The notes: generated by a model from the sequence alone, not told the origin. DNA of 64,000 nt from Cycloclasticus sp. 46_120_T64 (GCA_002162695.1 MAAM01000006.1:182065-246064); one strand, 5' to 3'; counted from the first letter of the stretch, positions 15,953 through 24,474 are shown. A program made the numbers and translations.

Positions 15953-16281
15953 GCATAGTCGGAATAAACAAAGTCTTCAAAAATGGCGGCTTCATTTTTA
16001 TTGTTGGCATACAAGCGCTCACCATTAGCCACAATTTGTATACGCATAACGGTTGATGCATTCGATAAGTCTATAAGGTCAACATCACACCCGGCTAGGT
16101 CGGCTAATTGGCCAGACAGTTGCCAAATACGTTCTATTGTTATGGTTTTTTTGCACTTTACGGCCAAATCTAAGTCACTGTTTTTGTGCGATTGACCCGC
16201 TGCTTGCGAACCAAATTGATAAACTAATTCAATATCTTCCAGCTCATTTTTTAAACATTCGCTTATCTGATTAATATCCAT
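15886..16281 (-). CDS. MntA-like nucleotidyltransferase antitoxin, orphan
   Basis: A 131-residue nucleotidyltransferase with the MntA signature VYQFGSQAAGQSHKNSDLDL (GS-x10-D-x-D) and a third acidic strand in GCDVDLIDL. MntA proteins inactivate HepT toxins by adding AMP to a tyrosine, and the toxin gene normally follows. Here no hepT follows. Instead the last 25 or so codons (ALKLNALLEKLARCLSAASLV) run through a repeat element, so the natural C-terminus may have been replaced. A broken hepT lies about 1.2 kb downstream, past VapBC. Confidence 0.82.
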   Translation of the reverse strand: MDINQISECLKNELEDIELVYQFGSQAAGQSHKNSDLDLAVKCKKTITIERIWQLSGQLADLAGCDVDLIDLSNASTVMRIQIVANGERLYANNKNEAAIFEDFVYSDYAALKLNALLEKLARCLSAASLV

Positions 16282-16562
16282 GCTGGGATACTAGCACAGA
16301 GGAACCGTGTCGAAAGCTATGGGGTTATCCAATATTGACATAATAGACTGTATCGCTACCGCGAGAGCTTACTTACCCTCCACACTTTATACCACACCGA
16401 TACGTAGAATCATGAGTTCATGAGAGCTTAATTTCATTCGTTTTCGCAGCAAAGTGATCATCACCATAAGCTCATTTTTTAACAATGTTTCGTGCCTAAA
16501 CAAAGAAACGCCCTTACACTCATAACGAACACACCACCCCTACAAAACAACAAGATTCTATT

Positions 16563-17192
16563 ATGCTGACCATTCATGCCACCCAAAAACTCTATAAGAA
16601 GCTAACCTTAGATGATCAAGGCTGCCTTGCAGCAGAAAACATACCCGCAACCGCTCATACCCAGCACGCAAACAATAATCCGTTAAGTGGCTGGCACGCC
16701 AACATCATAAGACTGCAAGGTTGTCAGTGTGTGCTGCTGGTGCACGATGCCACTCGGTTCCCATTATTTATTAAAGGGCTGCTGAAAGCTGACTTGGCTA
16801 GTTTTGATTGGCACTTTGCTGATGCTTTAATGAACACGCTGTTAAAGCTGGGAGCCCATCAGCATCAATTGGATACCGCCGCTGCGCTGCTCGGACCTTG
16901 CCAATTTGATAGCGATTGTAACCGCTCTGTCCAGGGCACGATGAACCAAATGAAGGGCGATATTGAGCATATGCTCTGCTATGACGATATCAAGTTAGCG
17001 GCTGTTAGCAACGATCGTACTGCCGCTTGGCTAGCCGACCGGCCATGTACGGTTAAAGGCATTAAAGGCTCTATTTGGCCGCACAAGGCGATGTTAGCAC
17101 TATTATCACAGGCTATTCAGCCAAGTGAAGAGCCAGCACTAGCCGATAATGTTGTGCAATTGGCGGGTTATCGTGACGCGAAGAAACCCTAA
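16563..17192 (+). CDS. DUF6933-type protein
   Basis: A 209-residue soluble protein starting MLTIHATQKLYKKL, with NPLSGWHANIIRLQGCQCVLLVHDATRFPLFIKGL in the first third, and later RSVQGTMNQMKGDIEHML. This arrangement (short N-terminal MIxIxATxKL strand, LxxWHAN, then LF-I-GL) fits the DUF6933 family as I remember it. No catalytic motif, signal peptide or membrane segment is evident. It is isolated, with about 280 bp of non-coding DNA on each side. Function unknown. Confidence 0.7.
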   Translation: MLTIHATQKLYKKLTLDDQGCLAAENIPATAHTQHANNNPLSGWHANIIRLQGCQCVLLVHDATRFPLFIKGLLKADLASFDWHFADALMNTLLKLGAHQHQLDTAAALLGPCQFDSDCNRSVQGTMNQMKGDIEHMLCYDDIKLAAVSNDRTAAWLADRPCTVKGIKGSIWPHKAMLALLSQAIQPSEEPALADNVVQLAGYRDAKKP

Positions 17193-17397
17193 ACTTAGAC
17201 TGATTCCCGACACGAGTACACCCAAGGAATTAGGCATTTTAGCTTTAAACCTAACGACCCATTAACCGAGTAGCTTACTTCTCATCGCAGTCAACAAAGT
17301 AAGCACTCGGCTTTAACACACTAATAAGCAGCGACTCAGCCAACGTCCATCGTTGACAGCACACTATAATATGCGCTAAATCATTGCGAACAAAAGT

Positions 17398-17416
17398 AGG
17401 AATGATTATCATATAC
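17398..17416 (+). promoter_or_regulatory. Candidate Fur box upstream of the iron uptake unit
   Basis: The palindromic core ATGATTATCAT (17402-17412) matches the centre of the 19-bp Fur consensus perfectly; 13 of 19 positions match overall. It lies about 60 bp before the first gene of the FTR1 unit, where iron-dependent repression would be expected. Confidence 0.6.
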
Positions 17417-17475
17417 ATAATTTCGGCGTACGCATAACCGGTTCATCGCGCCCACTTTCTTGATTTGGAGTTTTT

Positions 17476-17895
17476 ATGTCTCTGTTAAAAAAAACCTTGT
17501 TCATCATAGGCTTTTTCTTCTTCACCGCCCTACCGCTGCAAGCCAACGATAAGGTTTGGGCACCCGTCGCCGAACAAATTATCCTGCATATTGAGTCGGC
17601 TGAAAGCCATTACCAAGCAGGCGACCTGCTGACCGCCAAGCAGTTTATTATTAAGGCCTATTTTGGGGTGTTTGAAGACCGCAAAATGGAGGCGGCGATG
17701 CGCCAAGAACTCGGTAGCAAACATACCTACCAAGTAGAAAGGTTATTTGGCAATCTACGCAAGGCAATGACTCGCGGTGCGGATGCGGCTGAAGTAACGG
17801 CGATAGTTGAATCCATTCGAACTGAAATGCGCGACGGTGCGATCAAACTCGACCAAGCGGGTATTCCGCTAAATGTTTTTCGGGTTAATCAATAA
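17476..17895 (+). CDS. Secreted helical protein of the FTR1 unit
   Basis: 139 residues with a signal peptide (MSLLKKTLFIIGFFFFTALPLQA, cleavage after about residue 23). The mature part contains AYFGVFEDRKMEAAM at 61-75, then QVERLFGNLRKAM. The same pattern occurs at the same positions in the periplasmic head of the FTR1 permease encoded next (LYFDHFEESGMEMAI at 61-75). It thus appears to be a free copy of that permease domain, possibly a periplasmic iron-handling or assembly partner. The stop overlaps the next start by one base (TAATG). Confidence 0.82.
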   Translation: MSLLKKTLFIIGFFFFTALPLQANDKVWAPVAEQIILHIESAESHYQAGDLLTAKQFIIKAYFGVFEDRKMEAAMRQELGSKHTYQVERLFGNLRKAMTRGADAAEVTAIVESIRTEMRDGAIKLDQAGIPLNVFRVNQ

Positions 17896-19091
17896 TGCGT
17901 TTATTGGCTGTATTCACCTTATTGCTGGCACTGCTCAGCACGAACACCCTCGCTGCCGCTAATGCGCCGCTTGATTTCCAACCGGTGGTTGCTGAAATCA
18001 GCCGTCAAGGCGATCGTCTGCTGCTTAATTATTCTGCCGACACCGCGCTAAGCAGTTCCGACGCTTTTTCTGCACTGTACTTTGACCACTTCGAAGAAAG
18101 CGGCATGGAGATGGCGATTGGGCTGGTCGACCCGGGTTTAAAAAGCCAGTTAGAATCTCAGTTCAGTCAGGTCATCGGTCAGGCCGCACGCGGTAATAAC
18201 AAGGCCGATGTTAACGCCGCATGGTTGATTTTGAAAAGCAGCTTACAACAGGTGGCCGATAATCAAACTGCTGACGATGGCGCGGGCTACTGGAGTTTAT
18301 TTACTCAATCCCTGCTGATCATTATTCGTGAAGGTTTTGAGGCAATGTTGGTGATTACCGCCTTAACCACGTATTTACGCCGCCAAAATGCCGGTCAACA
18401 ACTCCCGGTGATTTATTACGGGGTCGGCTTGGCATTAATAATGAGTCTGTTAACCGCCTATTTACTAACCCAGGTGTATCAAATTGCCGGCCCGCAACAA
18501 GAAGCACTCGAAGGCTTAACCATGCTGCTCGCCTCGGCGGTGCTGTTTTATGTCAGCTATTGGCTCATTTCTAAAAGCGAATCGAGCCGTTGGCAAGCGT
18601 ATATTAATGGCAAAATTGACAGCGCCTTATCAACCGGTAGCGCATTAACCCTAGGTTTCGCCGCTTTTTTAGCCGTTTATCGAGAAGGCGCGGAAACCGT
18701 GCTGTTCTATCAGGCTATCGCGGGGCAAAGCAACGGTGAGTTCACCCCAATTATTTTAGGTTTTTTGCTCGGCTTAGCGGTACTGGCGGTGCTCTATTTC
18801 TTGATGCGTAGCGCATCGTTCCGCTTACCGATTGGGCTGTTTTTTGGCCTAACCGCCGGTTTACTGTATTACCTCGCCATTTCTTTTGCCGGCGGTGGTG
18901 TACTCGAACTACAAGAGGCGGGTTGGTTAAGCATCACCCCAGTCGCTGGTATCCCCACCATTACTTGGTTAGGACTGTACCCCACTCAAGAAACGCTACT
19001 AGCACAATCCCTGTTAGTAATACCGCTATTCATCGCCCTAGCTTGGTGGTTACCTAAATTGCGTAAACAAAATACCGAGAAACAATCATGA
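17895..19091 (+). CDS. FTR1 family iron permease
   Basis: A 398-residue permease. A signal sequence and a periplasmic helical head of about 110 residues precede the membrane domain. That domain carries the two REXXE iron motifs, REGFE at 145-149 and REGAE at 263-267, in separate membrane helices, with about seven spans in all. FTR1 proteins move iron across the inner membrane after oxidation of Fe(II) or together with P19-type proteins. It overlaps the next gene by 4 nt (ATGA). The head resembles the preceding small protein. Confidence 0.93.
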   Translation: MRLLAVFTLLLALLSTNTLAAANAPLDFQPVVAEISRQGDRLLLNYSADTALSSSDAFSALYFDHFEESGMEMAIGLVDPGLKSQLESQFSQVIGQAARGNNKADVNAAWLILKSSLQQVADNQTADDGAGYWSLFTQSLLIIIREGFEAMLVITALTTYLRRQNAGQQLPVIYYGVGLALIMSLLTAYLLTQVYQIAGPQQEALEGLTMLLASAVLFYVSYWLISKSESSRWQAYINGKIDSALSTGSALTLGFAAFLAVYREGAETVLFYQAIAGQSNGEFTPIILGFLLGLAVLAVLYFLMRSASFRLPIGLFFGLTAGLLYYLAISFAGGGVLELQEAGWLSITPVAGIPTITWLGLYPTQETLLAQSLLVIPLFIALAWWLPKLRKQNTEKQS

Positions 19092-20536
19092 GTTGTCAAG
19101 AACCGTTAGCAGGCTCGCCGTCTCGCTTAAAAGAATACCCTGTTCGTAAGCCGGGTTCATTCAACGCGCGTGTCGCGGTACCGGTAGAACGCTTCTTTGC
19201 GCGCCACAAGAAGAATCTTGTTTGGGTACACGTGGTCATGTTCCTGTTTTTTTTAGTGGTCATTGCACTGCCGCTATTTTTACCCGAACCCGCAGAAACA
19301 GCCACCGCGTTTAATAACTTCACCCGCTTCGCCAATTTTGCTATGTGGGGCCTCTGGTTCCCGTTAGTTTTTCTATCGGTGATTGTCACCGGACGTAGTT
19401 GGTGCGGAGTCCTTTGTCCGATGGGAGCAGCAGCTGAATGGGCCAACAAAAAGGGTTTACAACGGCCTATTCCTGCGTGGTTACGCTGGGAAGGCACGCC
19501 GATTGTTAGCTTTTTGATTATCACCGTACTAGGGCAAACGGTGGGCGTACGCGACCATCCTGAAGCAGCCGCAGGCATTTTTGGTGGCACCATGCTGGTG
19601 GCTATCCTCAGCGGCTACCTATACGGCAAAAACAAACGCGCTTGGTGTCGACACGCCTGCCCTATCGGCCTATTACTCGGTGTTTTTTCTAGAATTGGCG
19701 CGGTGCAATTTGCCCCCAAACAGCACATAGCCGGTGGCGATCGCTATACCGAAAAAACCCCTTGCCCAACGATGATCGATATTCCGCGTAAAGAAGAGTC
19801 TCGCCATTGTATCGAGTGTTTCCGCTGTGTCAGCCCACAAGCGAAAGGCGGGCTGTTCCTGCAACTTCGCAAACCCGGTGAAGAAGTGGAAAACATCCGT
19901 GACTATAACCCTAATAGCTATGAAGTCGCGTTTATGTTTTTTGGTGTTGGCATCGCCCTAGGTGGCTTTTTATGGCTGGTGTTACCGCAATACGACGTAT
20001 TACGTAGCGTCATCGGTAGCTGGTTTATCGAACACGACCAGTTCTGGATCGGTGAATCTGGCCCTAGCTGGCTAATGAGTGTTCACCCCGACCGTCGAGA
20101 GGTGTTTAACTGGCTCGATTTTATGATGATCGTCGGCACCATGCTCGCCTGTATGTTTGTCTTTGCCTTAGTGCTAACCCTAACCACCAGTCTTGCATCA
20201 TGGCTATCGGGCAAGCTGGGCGGCGATAGAAGCTTCCGTGAGCGCTTTATTGAACTCGGTTACCAATATACCCCCGTGGCGATGGTCTCACTCATTATTG
20301 GTCTCGGTGGCCAGCTATTCGACCTGCTTAGTCTCTTCAACATCAGTGCCTCAGGCATCGGGCTCACGAAGGGCGGTTTATTCTTGCTCGGCCTATTATG
20401 GAGTGTTCACTTAGGTAACCGCATTTTACAGCGGCAAGGCTTAGACTTCCCACAGCGCTTAATCCCCCTAATACCTGGCGTCATCGGCAGTCTATTGGTC
20501 GGTTTAGGCTGGTGGCCAGCCATCTTTGGCGTTTAG
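19088..20536 (+). CDS. NapH/CcoG-like membrane polyferredoxin (FtrD-type)
   Basis: A 482-residue membrane protein with several spans and cysteine clusters for 4Fe-4S centres: WCGVLCPMG, WCRHACPIG and HCIECFRCVSP. This architecture matches the 4Fe-4S membrane proteins that accompany FTR1/P19 transporters (FtrD in the FtrABCD systems). It would pass electrons across the inner membrane for the iron redox step. It is translationally coupled to the FTR1 gene. No cupredoxin (FtrB-like) gene is visible in the unit. Confidence 0.88.
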   Translation: MSCQEPLAGSPSRLKEYPVRKPGSFNARVAVPVERFFARHKKNLVWVHVVMFLFFLVVIALPLFLPEPAETATAFNNFTRFANFAMWGLWFPLVFLSVIVTGRSWCGVLCPMGAAAEWANKKGLQRPIPAWLRWEGTPIVSFLIITVLGQTVGVRDHPEAAAGIFGGTMLVAILSGYLYGKNKRAWCRHACPIGLLLGVFSRIGAVQFAPKQHIAGGDRYTEKTPCPTMIDIPRKEESRHCIECFRCVSPQAKGGLFLQLRKPGEEVENIRDYNPNSYEVAFMFFGVGIALGGFLWLVLPQYDVLRSVIGSWFIEHDQFWIGESGPSWLMSVHPDRREVFNWLDFMMIVGTMLACMFVFALVLTLTTSLASWLSGKLGGDRSFRERFIELGYQYTPVAMVSLIIGLGGQLFDLLSLFNISASGIGLTKGGLFLLGLLWSVHLGNRILQRQGLDFPQRLIPLIPGVIGSLLVGLGWWPAIFGV

Positions 20537-20593
20537 TTCACGGTTCTATAGAAGCTGATTCGCCCTTAGTACAACACGGGTATCGCGAGCAGG

Positions 20594-20638
20594 CGATAAT
20601 AGTTATTGAAAATCTAACTGATAACTATTACCATTACT
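20594..20638 (+). promoter_or_regulatory. Candidate Fur box within an inverted repeat upstream of the P19 gene
   Basis: GATAACTATTACCATTACT (20620-20638) matches 14 of 19 Fur consensus positions. Its left part also pairs with GATAATAGTTAT (20594-20605), giving a dyad of about 11 bp across 16 bp. It lies about 100 bp before the P19-like gene, so that gene may have its own iron-regulated promoter in addition to read-through. Confidence 0.5.
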
Positions 20639-20733
20639 TGATTGACTAGAAATGACAGCTCTCAAGGTATTCTTGATCGGTTTTTAGATTCATTCAACGG
20701 CTACACAACTCATCTCAACTATGGAGCAACCAG

Positions 20734-21273
20734 ATGAACTTTAACTTTAAAAAAGCTGCTTTAGGCTTAAGCGCACTACTCTTATCGGCCAGTTCACTGG
20801 TCAACGCCGGCGAACACCCTATTGGCGAGCCTGTGGAAAAAAATGGCATGGAAATTCTTGCTGTTTACTTACAGCCGGTGCTAATGGAACCTGTGATGCC
20901 GGGCATGCAACATACCACTGACATGCATCTTGAAGCCGACATTCATGCGCTTAAAGGCAATAATAATGGCTTCGGTGAAGGCGAATGGATTCCTTATTTA
21001 AATATCAGCTATACCATCACTAAACATGGCAGCGACTGGTCAACCACCGGCTCATTCATGCCAATGATCGCCTCTGATGGCCCGCATTACGCCGATAACA
21101 TCAAACTGGATGGCCCCGGCAAATACCACTTGAAATACCACATCAAACCACCTGGTTATGAAGGTTTCTTCCGCCATACCGATAAAGAATCAGGTGTTGG
21201 CAGCTGGTGGGCACCGTTCGACCTTGAATGGGACTTTGCCTTTGTTGGTGTGGGTAAAAAAGGCGGTTACTAA
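20734..21273 (+). CDS. P19/Tpd family periplasmic iron-binding protein
   Basis: 179 residues with a signal peptide (cleavage near SSLVNAGEH). The P19/Tpd (FtrA-like) fold is indicated by EILAVYLQPVLMEPVMPG, the metal-site motif TDMHLEADIHAL, and EGEWIPYLNISYTI with YHLKYHIKPP near the end. The Met, His and Asp/Glu residues of those motifs bind the metal in characterised homologues. It delivers iron to the FTR1 permease encoded upstream. A strong terminator follows, closing the unit. Confidence 0.92.
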   Translation: MNFNFKKAALGLSALLLSASSLVNAGEHPIGEPVEKNGMEILAVYLQPVLMEPVMPGMQHTTDMHLEADIHALKGNNNGFGEGEWIPYLNISYTITKHGSDWSTTGSFMPMIASDGPHYADNIKLDGPGKYHLKYHIKPPGYEGFFRHTDKESGVGSWWAPFDLEWDFAFVGVGKKGGY

Positions 21274-21319
21274 GCCCCTGCACTGAACACTGGCTTACGC
21301 CAGCTTTCAATAAACGCCC

Positions 21320-21360
21320 AATGGCGGCTGTTCTATTAATAGGGCAGCCGCCATTTTTTA
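21320..21360 (+). terminator. Rho-independent terminator after the iron uptake unit
   Basis: Perfect 11-bp stem AATGGCGGCTG / CAGCCGCCATT (21320-21330 and 21345-21355) with a 14-nt loop, followed by a T-run. Confidence 0.9.
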
Positions 21361-21607
21361 TGAAACACCCTACGCTCCCCCTCCTTACTAACGAGCTCCG
21401 CTGCTAGCCGCACAAACGCTTCCTAAGCTCCAACACCGCGCTCTCCAATCGTTTTATCGCCGCATTAAGCGATTTAGACAAGTCAAAACACCACTCCAGA
21501 ACTACTCATTAGCTGCTTAGCAGAGGCATACTTGAACGCTATGCATTCTGCATTGCTTGGCTACCCTAGCCAGCAGAAAAACATTACATAACACTCAGGA
21601 GACTATT
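21361..21607. other. Intergenic region before the SDR gene
   Basis: After the terminator about 250 bp remain before the SDR start. I see no gene, repeat or clear operator. A promoter for the SDR-MaoC genes is expected here but I could not place -35/-10 boxes with confidence. Confidence 0.4.
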
Positions 21608-22372
21608 GTGGATATTAAAGGTAAAGTTATCGCTATCACTGGCGGCGGTCGTGGTATTGGTCGTGAAATCGCGCTAAGTTTCGCCGCTAAAGGTGGCAAG
21701 CTTGCGCTATTAGATTTAGACGCCGATGCGATGGCAGAAACCGTGAAATTGGTTAGCGAAGCAGGCTCAGAAGCTCGTGCTTATGTTTGTAACGTTGCGG
21801 AAGAGCAAACTGTTGAAGATACGTTCAACAGCATCGTCAAAGATTTTGGTGCGATCCATGGTTTGGTCAATAACGCCGGCATTTTACGCGATGCAACGCT
21901 GATTAAAGTAAAAGACGGTAAAGTGGTAAAAAAACTTTCCGGCGATAATTTCAGCCTCGTGGTCGATGTACACATGAAAGGTGCTTTCTTATGCGCCCGT
22001 GAAGCTGCGGCTCACATGGTTGAACTGGGTGTTGAAGAGGGTTGTATCGTGAATATGTCATCCGGCGCATTCCGCGGCAACTTCGGGCAAACAAACTATT
22101 CAGCCGCGAAGGCCGGTATCGTTTCAATGAGCCGCGTTTGGTCAAAAGAATTAGCTCGTTACAATATCCGTTCGATGGCGATTGCACCGGGTGCGATTGA
22201 AACATCCTTGCTACGCAGCATGCCTGAAGCCGCGCTAGCAGCCTTAGCCAAGACCATTCCTCTACAACGTATTGGTCAAGTCAAAAACATCGCCCAAACC
22301 GTTGAAATGATTTTCGAAAATGATTACCTCACCGGTGATGTTATCGACGTTAACGGCGGCATGTTCCTATAA
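21608..22372 (+). CDS. SDR family oxidoreductase (3-oxoacyl/3-hydroxyacyl reductase-like)
   Basis: Classical short-chain dehydrogenase of about 254 residues. The cofactor motif TGGGRGIGRE begins at residue 11; LLDLDAD follows strand 2 (acidic, which favours NAD(H)); NNAG and SS-x12-YSAAK provide the catalytic Ser-Tyr-Lys. The GTG at 21608 with AGGAG seven bases upstream is preferred to the in-frame TTG at 21557. It heads a group with two MaoC-fold proteins, so a CoA- or ACP-linked hydroxyacyl substrate is likely. The exact substrate is unknown. Confidence 0.87.
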   Translation: MDIKGKVIAITGGGRGIGREIALSFAAKGGKLALLDLDADAMAETVKLVSEAGSEARAYVCNVAEEQTVEDTFNSIVKDFGAIHGLVNNAGILRDATLIKVKDGKVVKKLSGDNFSLVVDVHMKGAFLCAREAAAHMVELGVEEGCIVNMSSGAFRGNFGQTNYSAAKAGIVSMSRVWSKELARYNIRSMAIAPGAIETSLLRSMPEAALAALAKTIPLQRIGQVKNIAQTVEMIFENDYLTGDVIDVNGGMFL

Positions 22373-22386
22373 ACAGCGCTTTTTTT

Positions 22387-22416
22387 ACGCCCCAGTGACT
22401 GGGGCGTATTTATTTT
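22387..22416 (+). terminator. Hairpin between SDR and first MaoC gene
   Basis: Perfect 7-bp stem ACGCCCC / GGGGCGT (22387-22393 and 22401-22407), 7-nt loop, then ATTTATTTT. It is short and the T-run is broken, so it may be an attenuator or partial terminator that lowers expression of the downstream genes. Confidence 0.55.
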
Positions 22417-22433
22417 CACGAGGAATAGATCCC

Positions 22434-22874
22434 ATGCTCGATAAAACTAAAATTGGTTATGAGTTCAACCCGTTCACCGTCGATATTGAAAAAGGCCGTT
22501 TATGCTTTTTTGCCGATGTGATTGGTGAAACTAACCCCATCTACAAAGATGAAACCGCCGCACGCGAAGCCGGTTATAAAACCATTCCGGCACCCGCCAC
22601 CTTTATGATGTCGGTAGAGCTCGGCTCCCCTGATTTTTTACCGGTACTCACCCTGCTGGAAATGGATATTGGCCGTATTTTGCACGGTTCTCAAGAGTTT
22701 GAGTACCCCGGTATTATTTATGCTGGCGACAAAATCACGTCTGTTTCAAAGATCATTGATATCTTCGATAAAAAAGGCGGTGCACTCGAATTTGTCGTAC
22801 TTGAAAGCAGTTACACCAACCAAGATGGAGAACTCGTCGGTAAAGCGCGTCAAACCGTCGTTTACCGTAACTAG
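22434..22874 (+). CDS. MaoC-fold (R)-hydratase, FAS1_DH-like
   Basis: A 146-residue single hot-dog protein. IGYEFNPFTVDIEKGRLCFFADVIGETNPIYKD followed by AAREAGYKTIPAPATFMM is the N-terminal MaoC dehydratase (FAS1_DH) pattern, and HGSQEFEYPGIIYAGDKI lies in the second half. The ATG at 22434 with an AGGA upstream is the start; longer in-frame sequence back to 22320 overlaps the SDR gene. It probably pairs with the next protein as a small heterodimeric hydratase, in which only one subunit carries the active-site Asp-His. Confidence 0.85.
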   Translation: MLDKTKIGYEFNPFTVDIEKGRLCFFADVIGETNPIYKDETAAREAGYKTIPAPATFMMSVELGSPDFLPVLTLLEMDIGRILHGSQEFEYPGIIYAGDKITSVSKIIDIFDKKGGALEFVVLESSYTNQDGELVGKARQTVVYRN

Positions 22875-22901
22875 TTCTTACTTATTTTCAGGAGAAATAC
22901 T

Positions 22902-23306
22902 ATGTCAGATATTCAACCAGGAAGCGAAATACCTTCCCTGACACTACCGGCCATTTCACGCGGCACCTTGGCTTTATATGCGGGTGCCTCTGGCGACCAC
23001 AACCCGATTCATATTGATATCGACTTCGCTAAAAAAGCCGGCATGGACGATGTGTTCGCCCAAGGCATGTTATCGATGGCCTATTTAGGTCGTTTTATTA
23101 CCGCTTGGCAGCCACAGTCTAAATTGCGCAAATTCACCTCGCGTTTTTCTACCATCACCCAGTTATACGACGTGATCACCTGCTCCGGCACGGTGATTGA
23201 ACTGATCGAACAAGATGGCGAAACACTCGCTCGCTGTGAAATTCAGGCTTGTCGTGCCGATGGCGTGCAAACCTTAGCCGGTGAGGCACTCGTCGCCGTC
23301 AGTTAA
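22902..23306 (+). CDS. MaoC-fold (R)-specific hydratase
   Basis: A 134-residue hot-dog protein carrying the hydratase-2 catalytic motif: YAGASGDHNPIHIDIDFAKKAG supplies the Asp and His, and FAQGMLSMAYLGRFI follows. It would add water to a trans-2-enoyl thioester, giving a substrate for the SDR encoded upstream. It sits 27 nt after the other MaoC gene. Small MaoC pairs of this size are known from steroid and branched-chain lipid catabolism, but the substrate cannot be inferred. Confidence 0.87.
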   Translation: MSDIQPGSEIPSLTLPAISRGTLALYAGASGDHNPIHIDIDFAKKAGMDDVFAQGMLSMAYLGRFITAWQPQSKLRKFTSRFSTITQLYDVITCSGTVIELIEQDGETLARCEIQACRADGVQTLAGEALVAVS

Positions 23307-23319
23307 TATTCAACAGCCG

Positions 23320-23352
23320 TTGCGCTATGACTCAGCTCATAGCGCAACTATC
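23320..23352 (+). terminator. Probable terminator after the MaoC genes
   Basis: Perfect 11-bp stem TTGCGCTATGA / TCATAGCGCAA with a 6-nt loop, followed by CTATCTT. The T-run is weak. Confidence 0.65.
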
Positions 23353-23439
23353 TTACTCTTTAATGCTGCAATCGATTCCCTTCAACTACGGGGTTGGTTA
23401 AGATAAGCAACCGATATAATTGAAGGTTTTACTCGCTCG

Positions 23440-24444
23440 ATGTTAACAATTCCCAGCCGCTTTGTTCGTGCCATCGTACAAGGTGCAGACAGGCACGGTA
23501 TTAATTCCGCAGAGTTATTGCAGGAACAAGCCATATCATCCAAAATCCTACAAGAAGAAGACGGCCTCGTACACGGCATCCAGTTTGTCTCCTTATTACA
23601 GCGAATCTGGGAAACGACTCAGGACGAATACATCGGCATGACCGACTCACGCTGCATTCCTGGACACTTCGCGCTGATGGTGCGTTATGTCTGCCAGTTT
23701 AATAGTGTTGAGGCGCTACTGAACGAGATGGTGCGTTATTTCAATACCACCCGTGAAGACGTATCCCTCAGTGTTTCATCCGATCAACAGACGGTTGCTT
23801 TACACGTAAAACTGAAAAATCCTGAATTGGATATCGAGCACTATTTGGTCAAGTTCATGATGACCACCCTACACCGTTTCATCTGTTGGATTACTGGCCA
23901 GCGTATCATCCTCGACCAAGTCAGCTTTGATTACCCACAGCCGGCACAACACAGCACTTACCCTTTGTTATTCCCTTGCTCGCTGAGCTTCGAACAAAGC
24001 AGCAATGCGTTTTATTTCAGCACACAATATTTAGCCTTACCGCTGGTTCGTGGTTGGCCGGAAATTAAAGAGTTTCTGAAAAACTCACCGGCTGATATTT
24101 TGTTAATACCTGGCAGTGATAACCGTTATAGCACCCGCATCAAGGGTCAGCTACTCGAACAACAACGCGCTGGTCGCGGTATTCCCGATTTTAATGCGGT
24201 GGCTTCGGAATTGTGCATCAGCACCCCGACCTTAAGGCGAAAGCTGCAGGCGGAAAACACCAGCTTCCAAGTCATTAAAGATACCATTCGTCGAGACTTA
24301 GCGATTGATAAATTGGTGCGCGAGCGTTTACCTATCGCCAGCATCGGTGAACAATTAGGTTTCATTGAACCGGCGTCCTTTACCCGTGCATTTAAACAAT
24401 GGACTGGGGTCAGCCCTGGCGAATACCGCTTGGGTGTGCGCTAA
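23440..24444 (+). CDS. AraC family regulator with Arabinose_bd-type N-terminus
   Basis: A 334-residue regulator. The first 200 residues (IPSRFVRAIVQGADRHGINSAELL, later HFALMVRYVCQFNSVEALLNEMVRYF) match the Arabinose_bd domain of OruR/AraC-like proteins often found next to lipid and steroid catabolic genes. The C-terminal AraC DNA-binding domain has two HTH units, with LCISTPTLRRKL and PIASIGEQLGFIEPASFTRAFKQWTG. It follows the SDR-MaoC group on the same strand but after a terminator. It is a candidate local regulator; ligand unknown. Confidence 0.88.
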   Translation: MLTIPSRFVRAIVQGADRHGINSAELLQEQAISSKILQEEDGLVHGIQFVSLLQRIWETTQDEYIGMTDSRCIPGHFALMVRYVCQFNSVEALLNEMVRYFNTTREDVSLSVSSDQQTVALHVKLKNPELDIEHYLVKFMMTTLHRFICWITGQRIILDQVSFDYPQPAQHSTYPLLFPCSLSFEQSSNAFYFSTQYLALPLVRGWPEIKEFLKNSPADILLIPGSDNRYSTRIKGQLLEQQRAGRGIPDFNAVASELCISTPTLRRKLQAENTSFQVIKDTIRRDLAIDKLVRERLPIASIGEQLGFIEPASFTRAFKQWTGVSPGEYRLGVR

Positions 24445-24474
24445 AGATCTTAGGAACCTCAGATCTACTCAGGG

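Noticed and set aside
12761-17192. Cluster of toxin-antitoxin genes and repeats as a chromosomal integron cassette array.
   Set aside because: No integrase, gene orientations are mixed, and the repeats do not show attC core sites; the palindrome near 15.9 kb fails the RYYYAAC/GTTRRRY pattern.
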